From positions 1 to 5,822 of the forward strand of contig JAHLWT010000261.1 in the NCBI GenBank assembly GCA_019057775.1: a DNA stretch of 5,822 bases. The letters are read 5' to 3'. Made by a program: the position numbers and the translations under genes. Below the pieces are notes generated by a model, which was not told where the DNA came from, ran no database searches, and saw nothing but the letters and a program-made list of their open reading frames with translations. This stretch comes from Promethearchaeota archaeon (GTDB taxonomy: Archaea > Asgardarchaeota > Lokiarchaeia > Sigynarchaeales > SOKP01). This document shows positions 1-4,752 of this stretch, piece by piece; position 1 is the first letter of the stretch, and each line of letters starts with the position of its first letter.

Positions 1-1
1 T

Positions 2-238
2 AAAGATTTGACGACATTTTCTGGTTCTAGTGATAACCCATATTTGTATTTGGCGGGAGGATTCCGATTCCGAGGATATGGTAGCTTGCATTGGGGGGTT
101 AATATAAAAGTTGGTTCGTCAAAGGTGTCAAAAATAAAAGATTCTAATGGAAATATCGTCTATAATCCTGATGGCTCAAGATTAACTGTTAATTTCACAA
201 GTTTTTCTCTTGGCGGTGGCCTTGGAATTCACTTCTAA
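2..238 (+). CDS. C-terminal end of an outer-membrane beta-barrel protein (5' end outside window)
   Basis: The reading frame is open from the first bases of the window, so this is the tail of a longer gene rather than a complete small protein; the TTG at position 8 is not a convincing start. About 79 codons are visible. The translation contains stretches of alternating hydrophobic and polar residues rich in Gly, Tyr, Phe and Trp (around YLYLAGGFRFRGYG, then LHWGVNIKVG) and ends with FTSFSLGGGLGIHF. A final amphipathic strand with a terminal Phe is the known recognition signal for the BAM outer-membrane insertion machinery. The segment between the strands (SKIKDSNGNIVYNPDGS) looks like a loop or turn. 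The family cannot be named from this fragment. If the call is right, the host has an outer membrane. The gene stops about 20 bases before the left copy of the 19-bp repeat. Confidence 0.6.
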   Translation, partial: KDLTTFSGSSDNPYLYLAGGFRFRGYGSLHWGVNIKVGSSKVSKIKDSNGNIVYNPDGSRLTVNFTSFSLGGGLGIHF

Positions 239-259
239 TAAAAAATTGGGGATGGAGAT

Positions 260-278
260 TAAATTTTGCGTTTTAAGG
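260..278 (+). repeat. 19-bp direct repeat, left copy
   Basis: The sequence TAAATTTTGCGTTTTAAGG occurs here and again, identical, at 5796-5814 in the same orientation. Both copies are followed by a T-rich stretch (TACTTTTTTC here, CATTTTCT on the right), so similarity continues weakly past the exact match. The copy starts about 20 bases after the stop of the outer-membrane gene. It could be one end (att-like) of an inserted element, or one member of a dispersed repeat family. The core TTTTGCGTTTT reads the same backwards on one strand, but this is not an inverted repeat. Confidence 0.6.
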
Positions 279-335
279 TACTTTTTTCAATAAACTGCTC
301 CAAGAGTATCTGTCTATCCATTTTATACCCTATTT

Positions 336-439
336 TGTAGGCAGTCCCATTAAAAATGGCTCATTATTCTGGAGTCCACTGCACAGATTGAATCTGTGCC
401 TACAATAGGAGGAAATGTAGGCACAATTTCAAATTGTGC
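336..439. repeat. Nested palindromes with a repeated TGTAGGCA box (REP/MITE-like)
   Basis: Two perfect 9-bp palindromes with one-base centres lie close together: GCACAGATTgAATCTGTGC at 381-399 and GCACAATTTcAAATTGTGC at 421-439. They are joined by CTACA (400-404), an 11-base spacer and TGTAG (416-420), so 381-404 and 416-439 also form one large inverted repeat with 20 of 24 positions matching. The four mismatches fall in pairs that keep each small palindrome intact. The box TGTAGGCA occurs at 336-343 and 416-423 and in reverse complement at 397-404. Elements with this architecture are known as dispersed REP or MITE-like sequences in bacterial genomes. The spacer contains AGGAGG (407-412), but no suitably placed start codon follows with an open frame. 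Confidence 0.7.
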
Positions 440-477
440 ATGGGGATATTGACACTAACGGCTGGATAGCCACTTTT

Positions 478-666
478 ATGGAAAAAGAACTTCAAGAACT
501 CAAAGAACTTCACCAATTCTACTTATACTATGATTATAAGACCGGGGAGATAGCCAGGGAGCTCAATGTTAGCACAAGGACAGTCCAGCGCTGGTTCAGC
601 GGAAAGGCTATACCCAACGAAGAAAAATTGAAACAGATAAGGAAACTACTTAATAAAAAAGGTTGA
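478..666 (+). CDS. Small helix-turn-helix DNA-binding protein
   Basis: The product is 62 residues and is probably a small transcription regulator or the DNA-binding partner of an element. Residues 1-15 are a charged helix (EKELQELKELHQF). Residues 21-40 form a clear helix-turn-helix, KTGEIARELNVSTRTVQRWF: a first helix with the buried EIAREL pattern, the turn at NVS, and a recognition helix STRTVQRWF. The segment SGKAIPNEEKLKQIRKLL then gives the Pro-containing loop and closing helix typical of Cro/XRE-like and transposase-type HTH domains. There is no second domain. I chose the ATG at 478 because the in-frame GTG at 436 lies inside a palindrome stem and has no well-spaced ribosome site. The site upstream of 478 is also weak (GGAT about 10 bases away). 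The gene stands alone, with more than 200 bases before the next gene. Its target is unknown; nearby hairpins or the TTGGATATA repeats could be operators. Confidence 0.65.
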   Translation: MEKELQELKELHQFYLYYDYKTGEIARELNVSTRTVQRWFSGKAIPNEEKLKQIRKLLNKKG

Positions 667-738
667 AAGTTTTATTATATGCTTATATTGGATATATTAC
701 CTTTAAATTTAGGGGGTTTTAGGAGCTGTTTACAGGAT

Positions 739-772
739 AATTGGATATAAAACTCCCCTTTTATATCCAGTT
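739..772. repeat. Strong inverted repeat, possible terminator or operator
   Basis: GGATATAAAA (743-752) and TTTTATATCC (759-768) are perfect 10-base arms around the loop CTCCCC. The stem extends outward to 739-772 with one G-U pair, giving about 14 pairs. Moderately T-rich sequence follows. It could terminate the helix-turn-helix transcript. The half-site TTGGATATA occurs here (741-749) and at 688-696, so a protein-binding role for the neighbouring regulator is also possible. Confidence 0.45.
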
Positions 773-775
773 TAA

Positions 776-859
776 GATTCTTTCTTTAGCCCCTCTTTGT
801 ACGTGGATGTGTTTCCGGAAGATCTAGAAGAGGCAGCAGAGATGCTGGCAGAAAAATAA
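776..859 (+). pseudogene. Probable leftover C-terminal tail of a tyrosine recombinase
   Basis: One frame runs from just after a stop at 773 to TAA at 857-859 and reads ...SLYVDVFPEDLEEAAEMLAEK. Many phage-type tyrosine recombinases end with the nucleophile Tyr, a short YxHxFP-like segment, and an acidic amphipathic helix of the form EDLEEAAELLAE. The match to that tail is good, with Asp where the usual His follows Tyr. Nothing upstream in the frame encodes the catalytic domain and there is no start codon with a ribosome site. I therefore read it as a remnant left by deletion or replacement. It lies directly ahead of the membrane deaminase gene. The evidence is a short motif only; chance coding likeness is possible. 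Confidence 0.35.
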
Positions 860-877
860 AAAGGGGTAGTTGTTTCT

Positions 878-1888
878 ATGAAGAAATGGTTAAAGAAATT
901 TATTAATCTTTTTGAAGTAGATTTGAGAAATTCGGACAAAAATAAGCAGTTTCATAAGTCATTGAAAGAATTAGTTTCTATCCTCTTTGCTGTAGTTTTT
1001 GGTGTTGGTCTAGCGCAATTAGGGAAGACAACAGGAGCATATGACTTGTGCGTGCTTATTTTAGCTTACCTCGCTATAATACTGAGCTGGTGGGGTTATC
1101 ATTATGGAACAATAGCGGGACGTGGCGAGACCAATGCATTAAATTATGGTATAGATTGCATTCTCTTAGCTGTTTATTGGTTTCTTATAAACAAACGGGC
1201 ACCTCTTTTAACGGTACTAATGTTATACTGGATAATGTTTGCTCTTTATGTCTTGTGGGAATTGATTAGGCAAGTAAAAGCAAAAGAAGGAAAAGTCAAA
1301 AAAGCGTTTATAGTTAATTGTATTTTTTTCTGTGTTATTTTAAGTATGTGGGTTTCGAATTTCTTACGCGATAATCGATTACAGTTAATTCAAAATTGGC
1401 ATTACATACTGACATTATTTATTTTGATAATAGTGTACAGAGTAATAATTCATTTTGTTTATTTGTCTAAAAAGCCGCCTATTATTTCTTTTCAAGTAAA
1501 GGAAGTGAATTTGGAGAATATGCTTGTTAAAAAGGCGAGAGATGTTGCAGCGAATGCAAGAATACATCTTTCAGACTTTGCAGTAGGTGCAGCTATTCTT
1601 ACAGATACTGATAAGATGTATGTTGGCTGTAATGTTGAGTTTGATAACTATTCAAACACAATCCATGCGGAAGAAGCTGCTATAAGTGCTGCTATAGCAG
1701 CAGGCGAGAAGCAAATAAAAAGTATAGCAGTTTTTACTTTCAGTGATAGCATAAGTTTTCCGTGTGGAATGTGTCGTCAATCTTTATTTGAATTAGGGGG
1801 TAAAGATTTACGAGTGATCGCTTGTAATGATAATACTTGCGAAGTAAAGACTATGGAAGAACTACTTCCTTTTGGTTTTCACCTATAA
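878..1888 (+). CDS. Multi-spanning membrane protein fused to a cytidine deaminase domain
   Basis: The product has 336 residues. The N-terminal two thirds is membrane-embedded: after a basic amphipathic start, hydrophobic segments lie near residues 32-49, 57-76, 91-104, 110-130, 144-163 and 176-197, about six helices. The C-terminal domain (about 212-336) is a complete short cytidine deaminase: the SDFAVGAA substrate region (232-239), GCNVE (250-254), the zinc and proton-shuttle motif His263-Ala-Glu265, Pro295-Cys296-x-x-Cys299, and the family-typical ending LLPFGFHL. All catalytic residues are present, so the hydrolytic deamination of cytidine or deoxycytidine (possibly nucleotides) to uridine forms is expected. 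Ordinary Cdd proteins are soluble and only about 130 (tetrameric) or 290 (dimeric) residues, so the membrane fusion is unusual. The zinc ligands are His plus two Cys, as in the dimeric E. coli type, although the domain has the short length. A ribosome site AAGGGG (861-866) precedes the ATG. The nucleotidase gene follows after 8 bases. Confidence 0.88.
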   Translation: MKKWLKKFINLFEVDLRNSDKNKQFHKSLKELVSILFAVVFGVGLAQLGKTTGAYDLCVLILAYLAIILSWWGYHYGTIAGRGETNALNYGIDCILLAVYWFLINKRAPLLTVLMLYWIMFALYVLWELIRQVKAKEGKVKKAFIVNCIFFCVILSMWVSNFLRDNRLQLIQNWHYILTLFILIIVYRVIIHFVYLSKKPPIISFQVKEVNLENMLVKKARDVAANARIHLSDFAVGAAILTDTDKMYVGCNVEFDNYSNTIHAEEAAISAAIAAGEKQIKSIAVFTFSDSISFPCGMCRQSLFELGGKDLRVIACNDNTCEVKTMEELLPFGFHL

Positions 1889-1896
1889 ACTTTGAT

Positions 1897-2463
1897 ATGT
1901 ATAAAAAATCAAGTATATTTTTAATCGATATTGATGGTGTAGCTTGTGCACACGCAAAAGCAATTTGTGAATGGGTTAATAAAGAATATAAGCTTAGCTC
2001 CAAAGTAACGGATGTTACAACTTGGGACCATGATTTTGGTCCAATTACTTTTGTTGAAGCAGTAAAAAAGTATTATAGAGACAAAGATTTTATTCTAAAT
2101 ATGGAAGTCACTCTTGGATTTCGAGAGTTTTTAGATTGTCTTACGGAGATGATGACGGTAAAGTTTGCATCATCTCGAGAGTATTCTCAAGAAGCAACAG
2201 CTCATTGGGTTAAACGGAAGTTTGGTAATTATGAGGTTTTATTTGTGGATAGAAAGGCCAAATTAAAAGTCGATTATATTATTGATGATTGTCCGGAAGA
2301 AGTTTTGGGTGCAGCAGATAAAGGCATAGTAAGTTTTTTACTTAGACAGCCATGGAATGACAATAAGACTACAAGAGAAAAGTTGAGAAGTATTAAATGC
2401 GCTCATTTTGTGAGTACTTTTTTAGATGTTTTTAATTCCCTTAAGAGTTTTGAAAAGGGATAA
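1897..2463 (+). CDS. HAD-superfamily 5'(3')-deoxyribonucleotidase-like protein
   Basis: The product has 188 residues and matches the small NT5C-type pyrimidine deoxynucleotidase branch of the HAD phosphatases, which remove phosphate from deoxynucleoside monophosphates. The motifs appear in order: the nucleophile region FLIDIDGV with Asp11 and Asp13; KFASSRE (89-95) supplying the motif II Ser; a Lys-rich stretch DRKAKLK (118-124) supplying motif III; and DYIIDDCPE (126-134) with the acidic pair Asp130 and Asp131. LLRQPWN (148-154) is a family hallmark. The size is normal for the family and no key residue is missing. I chose the ATG at 1897 because the phosphatase domain begins right after it. 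It starts 8 bases beyond the deaminase stop with no clear ribosome site, so translation probably depends on coupling to the deaminase gene. The pairing suggests both act on pyrimidine (deoxy)nucleotides: the deaminase on the base, this enzyme on the 5' phosphate. It lacks membrane segments and should be cytosolic. Confidence 0.85.
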   Translation: MYKKSSIFLIDIDGVACAHAKAICEWVNKEYKLSSKVTDVTTWDHDFGPITFVEAVKKYYRDKDFILNMEVTLGFREFLDCLTEMMTVKFASSREYSQEATAHWVKRKFGNYEVLFVDRKAKLKVDYIIDDCPEEVLGAADKGIVSFLLRQPWNDNKTTREKLRSIKCAHFVSTFLDVFNSLKSFEKG

Positions 2464-2472
2464 AATGCTTAA

Positions 2473-2499
2473 TGTCGCAAAAGTAACACTTTTGCGACA
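2473..2499. repeat. Perfect 12-bp inverted repeat after the nucleotidase gene
   Basis: TGTCGCAAAAGT (2473-2484) and ACTTTTGCGACA (2488-2499) are exact reverse complements around a 3-base loop, 10 bases after the nucleotidase stop. In RNA this is a very stable hairpin. It is not followed by a T tract, so it is not a textbook rho-independent terminator. It could protect the 3' end of the transcript, slow polymerase, or be a dispersed palindrome or insertion remnant. Confidence 0.65.
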
Positions 2500-2517
2500 C
2501 TGGAAAGGTCTAAGCAG

Positions 2518-2638
2518 AAGCCCGATAAATGAGAAAAACGGACTCTTTTATCTGTATTTTTAGCCATAAATGTCGGGGGCTTTCCTTGAAGAGGCTTGCC
2601 CTCTTAGACGCTACTAAGGAAGGCCCCATCTGAGGGCA
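2518..2638 (+). ncRNA. Candidate structured RNA element with mutually exclusive stems
   Basis: GGGGCTTTCCTT (2576-2587) pairs with AAGGAAGGCCCC (2616-2627) over 12 positions with one G-U pair, enclosing a hairpin AAGAGG (2589-2594) with CCTCTT (2600-2605). Two other pairings compete: TCGGGGGCTT (2573-2582) with the upstream AAGCCCGA (2518-2525), and TGCCCTC (2597-2603) with GAGGGCA (2632-2638). A further hairpin joins GATAAATGAG (2524-2533) and CTCTTTTATC (2543-2552), nine of ten matching. This density is unlikely by chance. I do not recognise a known riboswitch. On the opposite strand the GAAAGCCCCCGAC stretch also resembles the end of an IS200/IS605-type element, so a transposon-end remnant is the main alternative. 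Confidence 0.35.
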
Positions 2639-2736
2639 ATAAATGCGTCAATTACACGCCTTTTATGCAAGACTACTAATTATCGGATTAACCATTGCGG
2701 CAGTAGGGCATCCCTTGCATTGTTAGGAAATTCTTC

Positions 2737-2765
2737 TTGTATAGGTAAGGGAAATGTGGTATAAT
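2737..2765 (+). promoter_or_regulatory. Sigma-70-type promoter with extended -10
   Basis: TTGTAT (2737-2742) and a perfect TATAAT (2760-2765) are separated by 17 bases, and TGG precedes the -10 box, making an extended -10. Transcription would start near 2772 and run about 250 bases before the protease gene at 3025. It is the best promoter match I found in the window and would make the protease operon independent of the deaminase genes. Confidence 0.65.
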
Positions 2766-2968
2766 TAAAATATAGAAATGTTGTAAAGTAGCAAATAGTG
2801 CTGTTGGTAAAAATAATACAGCTGCTATGAGTCAAGAATATACAACCTTGATCTCTAATATAGGACCTGATTCAACTAAAGGCTACAGTTTAGTTACGGC
2901 TACTCGGGTAAAGGAAAATTGTCTCTGAAATACTTCATCTCTGCCGTTAAATTGGAAGTATACCGGAC

Positions 2969-3028
2969 ATGTTCGATATAAACGACCTGGGCGACATTGC
3001 AAAATTTAAAAGGAGGATATCAATATGA
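2969..3028 (+). CDS. Possible 19-residue leader or small coupled ORF
   Basis: ATG at 2969 begins a 19-codon frame reading MFDINDLGDIAKFKRRISI, with GGAAG (2954-2958) about 10 bases upstream as a plausible ribosome site. Its stop overlaps the protease start in the arrangement ATGA (3025-3028), the classic layout for translational coupling. The frame stays open a few codons further upstream (IGSIPD before the ATG), so it may instead be the end of a decayed gene. No function can be assigned. Because the protease gene has its own strong AGGAGG site, the short frame could also be coincidence. Confidence 0.25.
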   Translation: MFDINDLGDIAKFKRRISI

Positions 3029-4206
3029 GTTTAATGAGTGAGTACATCAACAGAAGATTAAGTGGTCATCAGTTAGAATCCGAGCTGCTGAGATTAATAT
3101 CGGAATACAATAAATTGAGAGACACCTATTTATTTGTATATGCTGCTGCGATTGGGAAACCGATTCCGGCTGTTCCATTAGAGCAGGCAGACTTTTATGT
3201 AGTTCGTGACTTACTAGCAGGCAAGAAAGGCCTTCAGAAAGTTGACATGTATATCGAGACACCAGGAGGCAGTGGCGAAACAGCGGAGGAGATAGTTAAG
3301 TTCTTACACAACAATTTTGATACAGTTTCCTTTGTAGTGTCTGGAGAGGCTAAGAGCGCCGGCACAATTATTGTTTTATCAGGCGACGAGATCTTAATGA
3401 CTGAAACTGGGAGTTTGGGACCGATTGATGCGCAAATGAAGATTGGACGTTCTGTGGTATCAGCATATGACTATATTGAATGGGTTAAAAACAAAAGGGA
3501 AGAAGCAGAAAAACAAGGTGTGCTGAACCCATTTGATGCTACAATGGTGGCACAAATCACACCCGGCGAATTAGGTAATGTATTTCATGCATTGGAATAT
3601 GCTAAAGATTTAGTAGGTAAATGGTTGATAAATTACAAATTTAAAAAATGGACTGTTACCGAGACCCGCAAAATACCTGTAACTAAAGAAATGAAAAAGA
3701 AACGCGCAAAGGAGATTTCGAAAGAATTAACAGACCATTCTAAATGGAGATCGCATGGAAGGTCAATAAAAATTGATGATTTAGAGGAAATTGGGTTAAA
3801 GATAATAAAGGTAGATAATGATGCCAAATTGGCCGAGATTGTGTATAGAATTCAAACAGTTTGCAGGCTACTCTTTGATACTACATCTTCTTTTAAGATA
3901 TTTGCGACCCAGGATAACAAAATATTTAGACAAGCTGTTACTATTAAGACTCCAATAAGAATGCCAGAAAGACCAATGCCTGATGTAGTAAACATCGAAC
4001 CAAAATGCCCAAAGTGTGGCGAAATTTCAAAGATATATGCAAAACTCGCTCCTAATCCTCAGATTGATGTAGACTCCAAAAAGAAAGGATTTCTACCATT
4101 CCCCAAAGATGCTAAAATTATATGTAAATGTGGTTTTGAAATAGACTTATTAGGTGTTAAGAGCCAAATTGAAACACAAACAGGAAGAGAAGTCATTATT
4201 CAATAA
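3025..4206 (+). CDS. SDH_sah-type ClpP-fold serine protease with a C-terminal zinc ribbon
   Basis: The product has 393 residues. The N-terminal half belongs to the ClpP/crotonase-fold peptidases closest to the serine dehydrogenase proteinase (SDH_sah) and SppA group. Visible landmarks are DMYIETPGGSGETAEEI (74-90, oxyanion-hole Gly loop), GEAKSAGT (107-114) with the probable nucleophile Ser111, and TGSLGPIDAQM (128-138) after it. The stretch WRSHGRSIKIDDLEEIGL (241-258) resembles a conserved segment of SDH_sah proteins. Residues 328-369 add Cys-x2-Cys (328, 331) and Cys-x-Cys (367, 369), a zinc ribbon set apart by a Pro-rich linker. No signal peptide or membrane helix is seen, so it should be cytosolic. 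A strong ribosome site AGGAGG (3011-3016) sits 8 bases before the ATG. The predicted role is ATP-independent peptide-bond cleavage; its substrate is unknown, and the ribbon may recruit it. The next small gene follows after 12 bases. Confidence 0.8.
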   Translation: MSLMSEYINRRLSGHQLESELLRLISEYNKLRDTYLFVYAAAIGKPIPAVPLEQADFYVVRDLLAGKKGLQKVDMYIETPGGSGETAEEIVKFLHNNFDTVSFVVSGEAKSAGTIIVLSGDEILMTETGSLGPIDAQMKIGRSVVSAYDYIEWVKNKREEAEKQGVLNPFDATMVAQITPGELGNVFHALEYAKDLVGKWLINYKFKKWTVTETRKIPVTKEMKKKRAKEISKELTDHSKWRSHGRSIKIDDLEEIGLKIIKVDNDAKLAEIVYRIQTVCRLLFDTTSSFKIFATQDNKIFRQAVTIKTPIRMPERPMPDVVNIEPKCPKCGEISKIYAKLAPNPQIDVDSKKKGFLPFPKDAKIICKCGFEIDLLGVKSQIETQTGREVIIQ

Positions 4207-4207
4207 A

Positions 4208-4216
4208 GGGGGGGGG
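4208..4216 (+). promoter_or_regulatory. Run of nine G serving as ribosome binding region
   Basis: Nine consecutive G residues lie between the protease stop (4204-4206) and the ATG at 4219 and provide the only Shine-Dalgarno-like sequence for that gene. Homopolymer G tracts gain and lose bases by replication slippage, which here would shift ribosome-site spacing rather than the reading frame. The exact length could also be affected by sequencing error. Confidence 0.5.
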
Positions 4217-4218
4217 AA

Positions 4219-4401
4219 ATGATGGAAGAAGAGAGGAAAGAATTAAGAGAGAAAGAAAAGAAGGTGTTGCTAACCTTTTTAAAACAAACCCGAGAAGGCA
4301 AGTACGCAAAAATAGATGAAAGCTCGTTGCTCTATTCTAGACTTGGAGAAAAAAGAGAAGAATCTTGTTATGAAGATGAATATTACTACAGCGTCAGATA
4401 G
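4219..4401 (+). CDS. Small highly charged protein of unknown function, coupled to the protease
   Basis: The product has 60 residues, or 59 if the second of two adjacent ATGs (4222) is used. The first third is a strongly charged helix (EEERKELREKEKKVLLTFLK), followed by a polar segment and an acidic, Tyr-rich end (CYEDEYYYSVR). It has no membrane segment or recognised domain. It starts 12 bases after the protease stop, behind the G run, so it is probably co-transcribed and may be translated by reinitiation. A partner, adaptor or substrate of the protease is possible, but that rests on position only. The coding likelihood comes from the ribosome site and the uninterrupted frame; composition is strongly biased. 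Confidence 0.5.
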   Translation: MMEEERKELREKEKKVLLTFLKQTREGKYAKIDESSLLYSRLGEKREESCYEDEYYYSVR

Positions 4402-4752
4402 GATAGCAACTAATAAGCAGACTCGCAATGTCACCTAAGAAGATTATAATAACAAAAAACAAGAAATTTTGGGAAAGGACAAGTCCCTAAACTCCCTTCT
4501 CGACAATCGCCTCAGAAAAGATGGCATCCGCTTTTGCTTCCGGCTTGCTTGGAACTCCCCGTTAAATGAAGTAGCCAAGTGGAAAGAAAAACGCAAATAA
4601 AGAGAAGCAGTTGTTTTTGAGTAGAAACCACAAAAGGATATCTCAACTACAATGGTTTATACCCATGTGACCAAAGAACAGATAGCCGAGGCGACTGAGA
4701 GCCTAGCCTAAAAGTCGTGTACGGAAAATAATCCAAGCCAAAAGAGCAAATC
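4402..4752. other. Non-coding stretch carrying a decayed recombinase
   Basis: No intact gene is visible in these 350 bases. An ATG at 4428 opens a 20-codon frame (MSPKKIIITKNKK...) that stops at once. The rest, from about 4484, is covered by the broken tyrosine recombinase described separately. The next gene begins about 40 bases after that remnant ends, and I see no clear promoter in the gap. Confidence 0.5.
4502..4711 (+). pseudogene. Frameshifted remnant of a tyrosine recombinase (integrase) catalytic end
   Basis: The end reads TTMVYTHVTKEQIAEATESLA from 4646 to the stop at 4709-4711. This is a near-perfect match to the family's active-site block STTMIYTHV, with the nucleophile Tyr encoded at 4658-4660. 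Immediately upstream in another frame, 4626-4643 reads NHKRIS, the LGHKxIS block with the catalytic His, so a two-base offset at 4644-4645 breaks the gene. Further upstream, near 4526-4555, fragments resembling the HTFASxLL block appear in shifted frames at about the right distance, with stops at 4598-4600 and elsewhere. The catalytic Arg and His residues are no longer in one frame, so no active enzyme can be made. It records a past integrating element between the protease operon and the terminal cluster. Confidence 0.65.

Larger units (their letters stand above)
2464..3024. other. Long non-coding stretch with stem-loops, a promoter and short coding-like fragments
   Basis: No convincing long gene lies in these 560 bases on either strand. 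The left half (2473-2720) is dense in inverted repeats, listed separately. Another nested stem lies at 2665-2720: ATGCAAG (2665-2671) pairs with CTTGCAT (2714-2720), and inside it CTAC pairs with GTAG and TAAT with ATTA. The right half holds a promoter at 2737-2765. It also has an open frame from 2776 to a TGA at 2926-2928 with an internal ATG at 2827 that would give 33 residues. That frame lacks a ribosome site and has no recognisable domain. It may be a decayed gene or a leader. Confidence 0.55.

Noticed and set aside
436..477. GTG start at 436 extending the helix-turn-helix protein by 14 residues
   Set aside because: The GTG is inside a palindrome arm, the nearest AGGAGG is about 23 bases away, and the added residues do not belong to the HTH fold.
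1048..1269. 73-codon + strand frame inside the membrane deaminase gene
   Set aside because: It overlaps the membrane-helix coding region in another frame, with no domain and no independent context.
1837..1896. Upstream extension of the nucleotidase into the deaminase gene
   Set aside because: The HAD motif FLIDIDGV begins a few residues after the ATG at 1897, the normal position; the extension is out-of-frame deaminase coding sequence.
2643..2726. 27-codon hydrophobic frame starting MRQLHAFYARLL
   Set aside because: No ribosome site and it overlaps a set of RNA-like stems; the short hydrophobic run can arise by chance.
2665..2730. Integron attC site suggested by nested stems and GTTAGG
   Set aside because: The required RYYYAAC and GTTRRRY core boxes are not present in the right arrangement, and no integron integrase is nearby.
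3047..3827. Two minus-strand frames opposite the protease gene
   Set aside because: The + strand protease has intact family motifs across both positions; these are antisense shadows.
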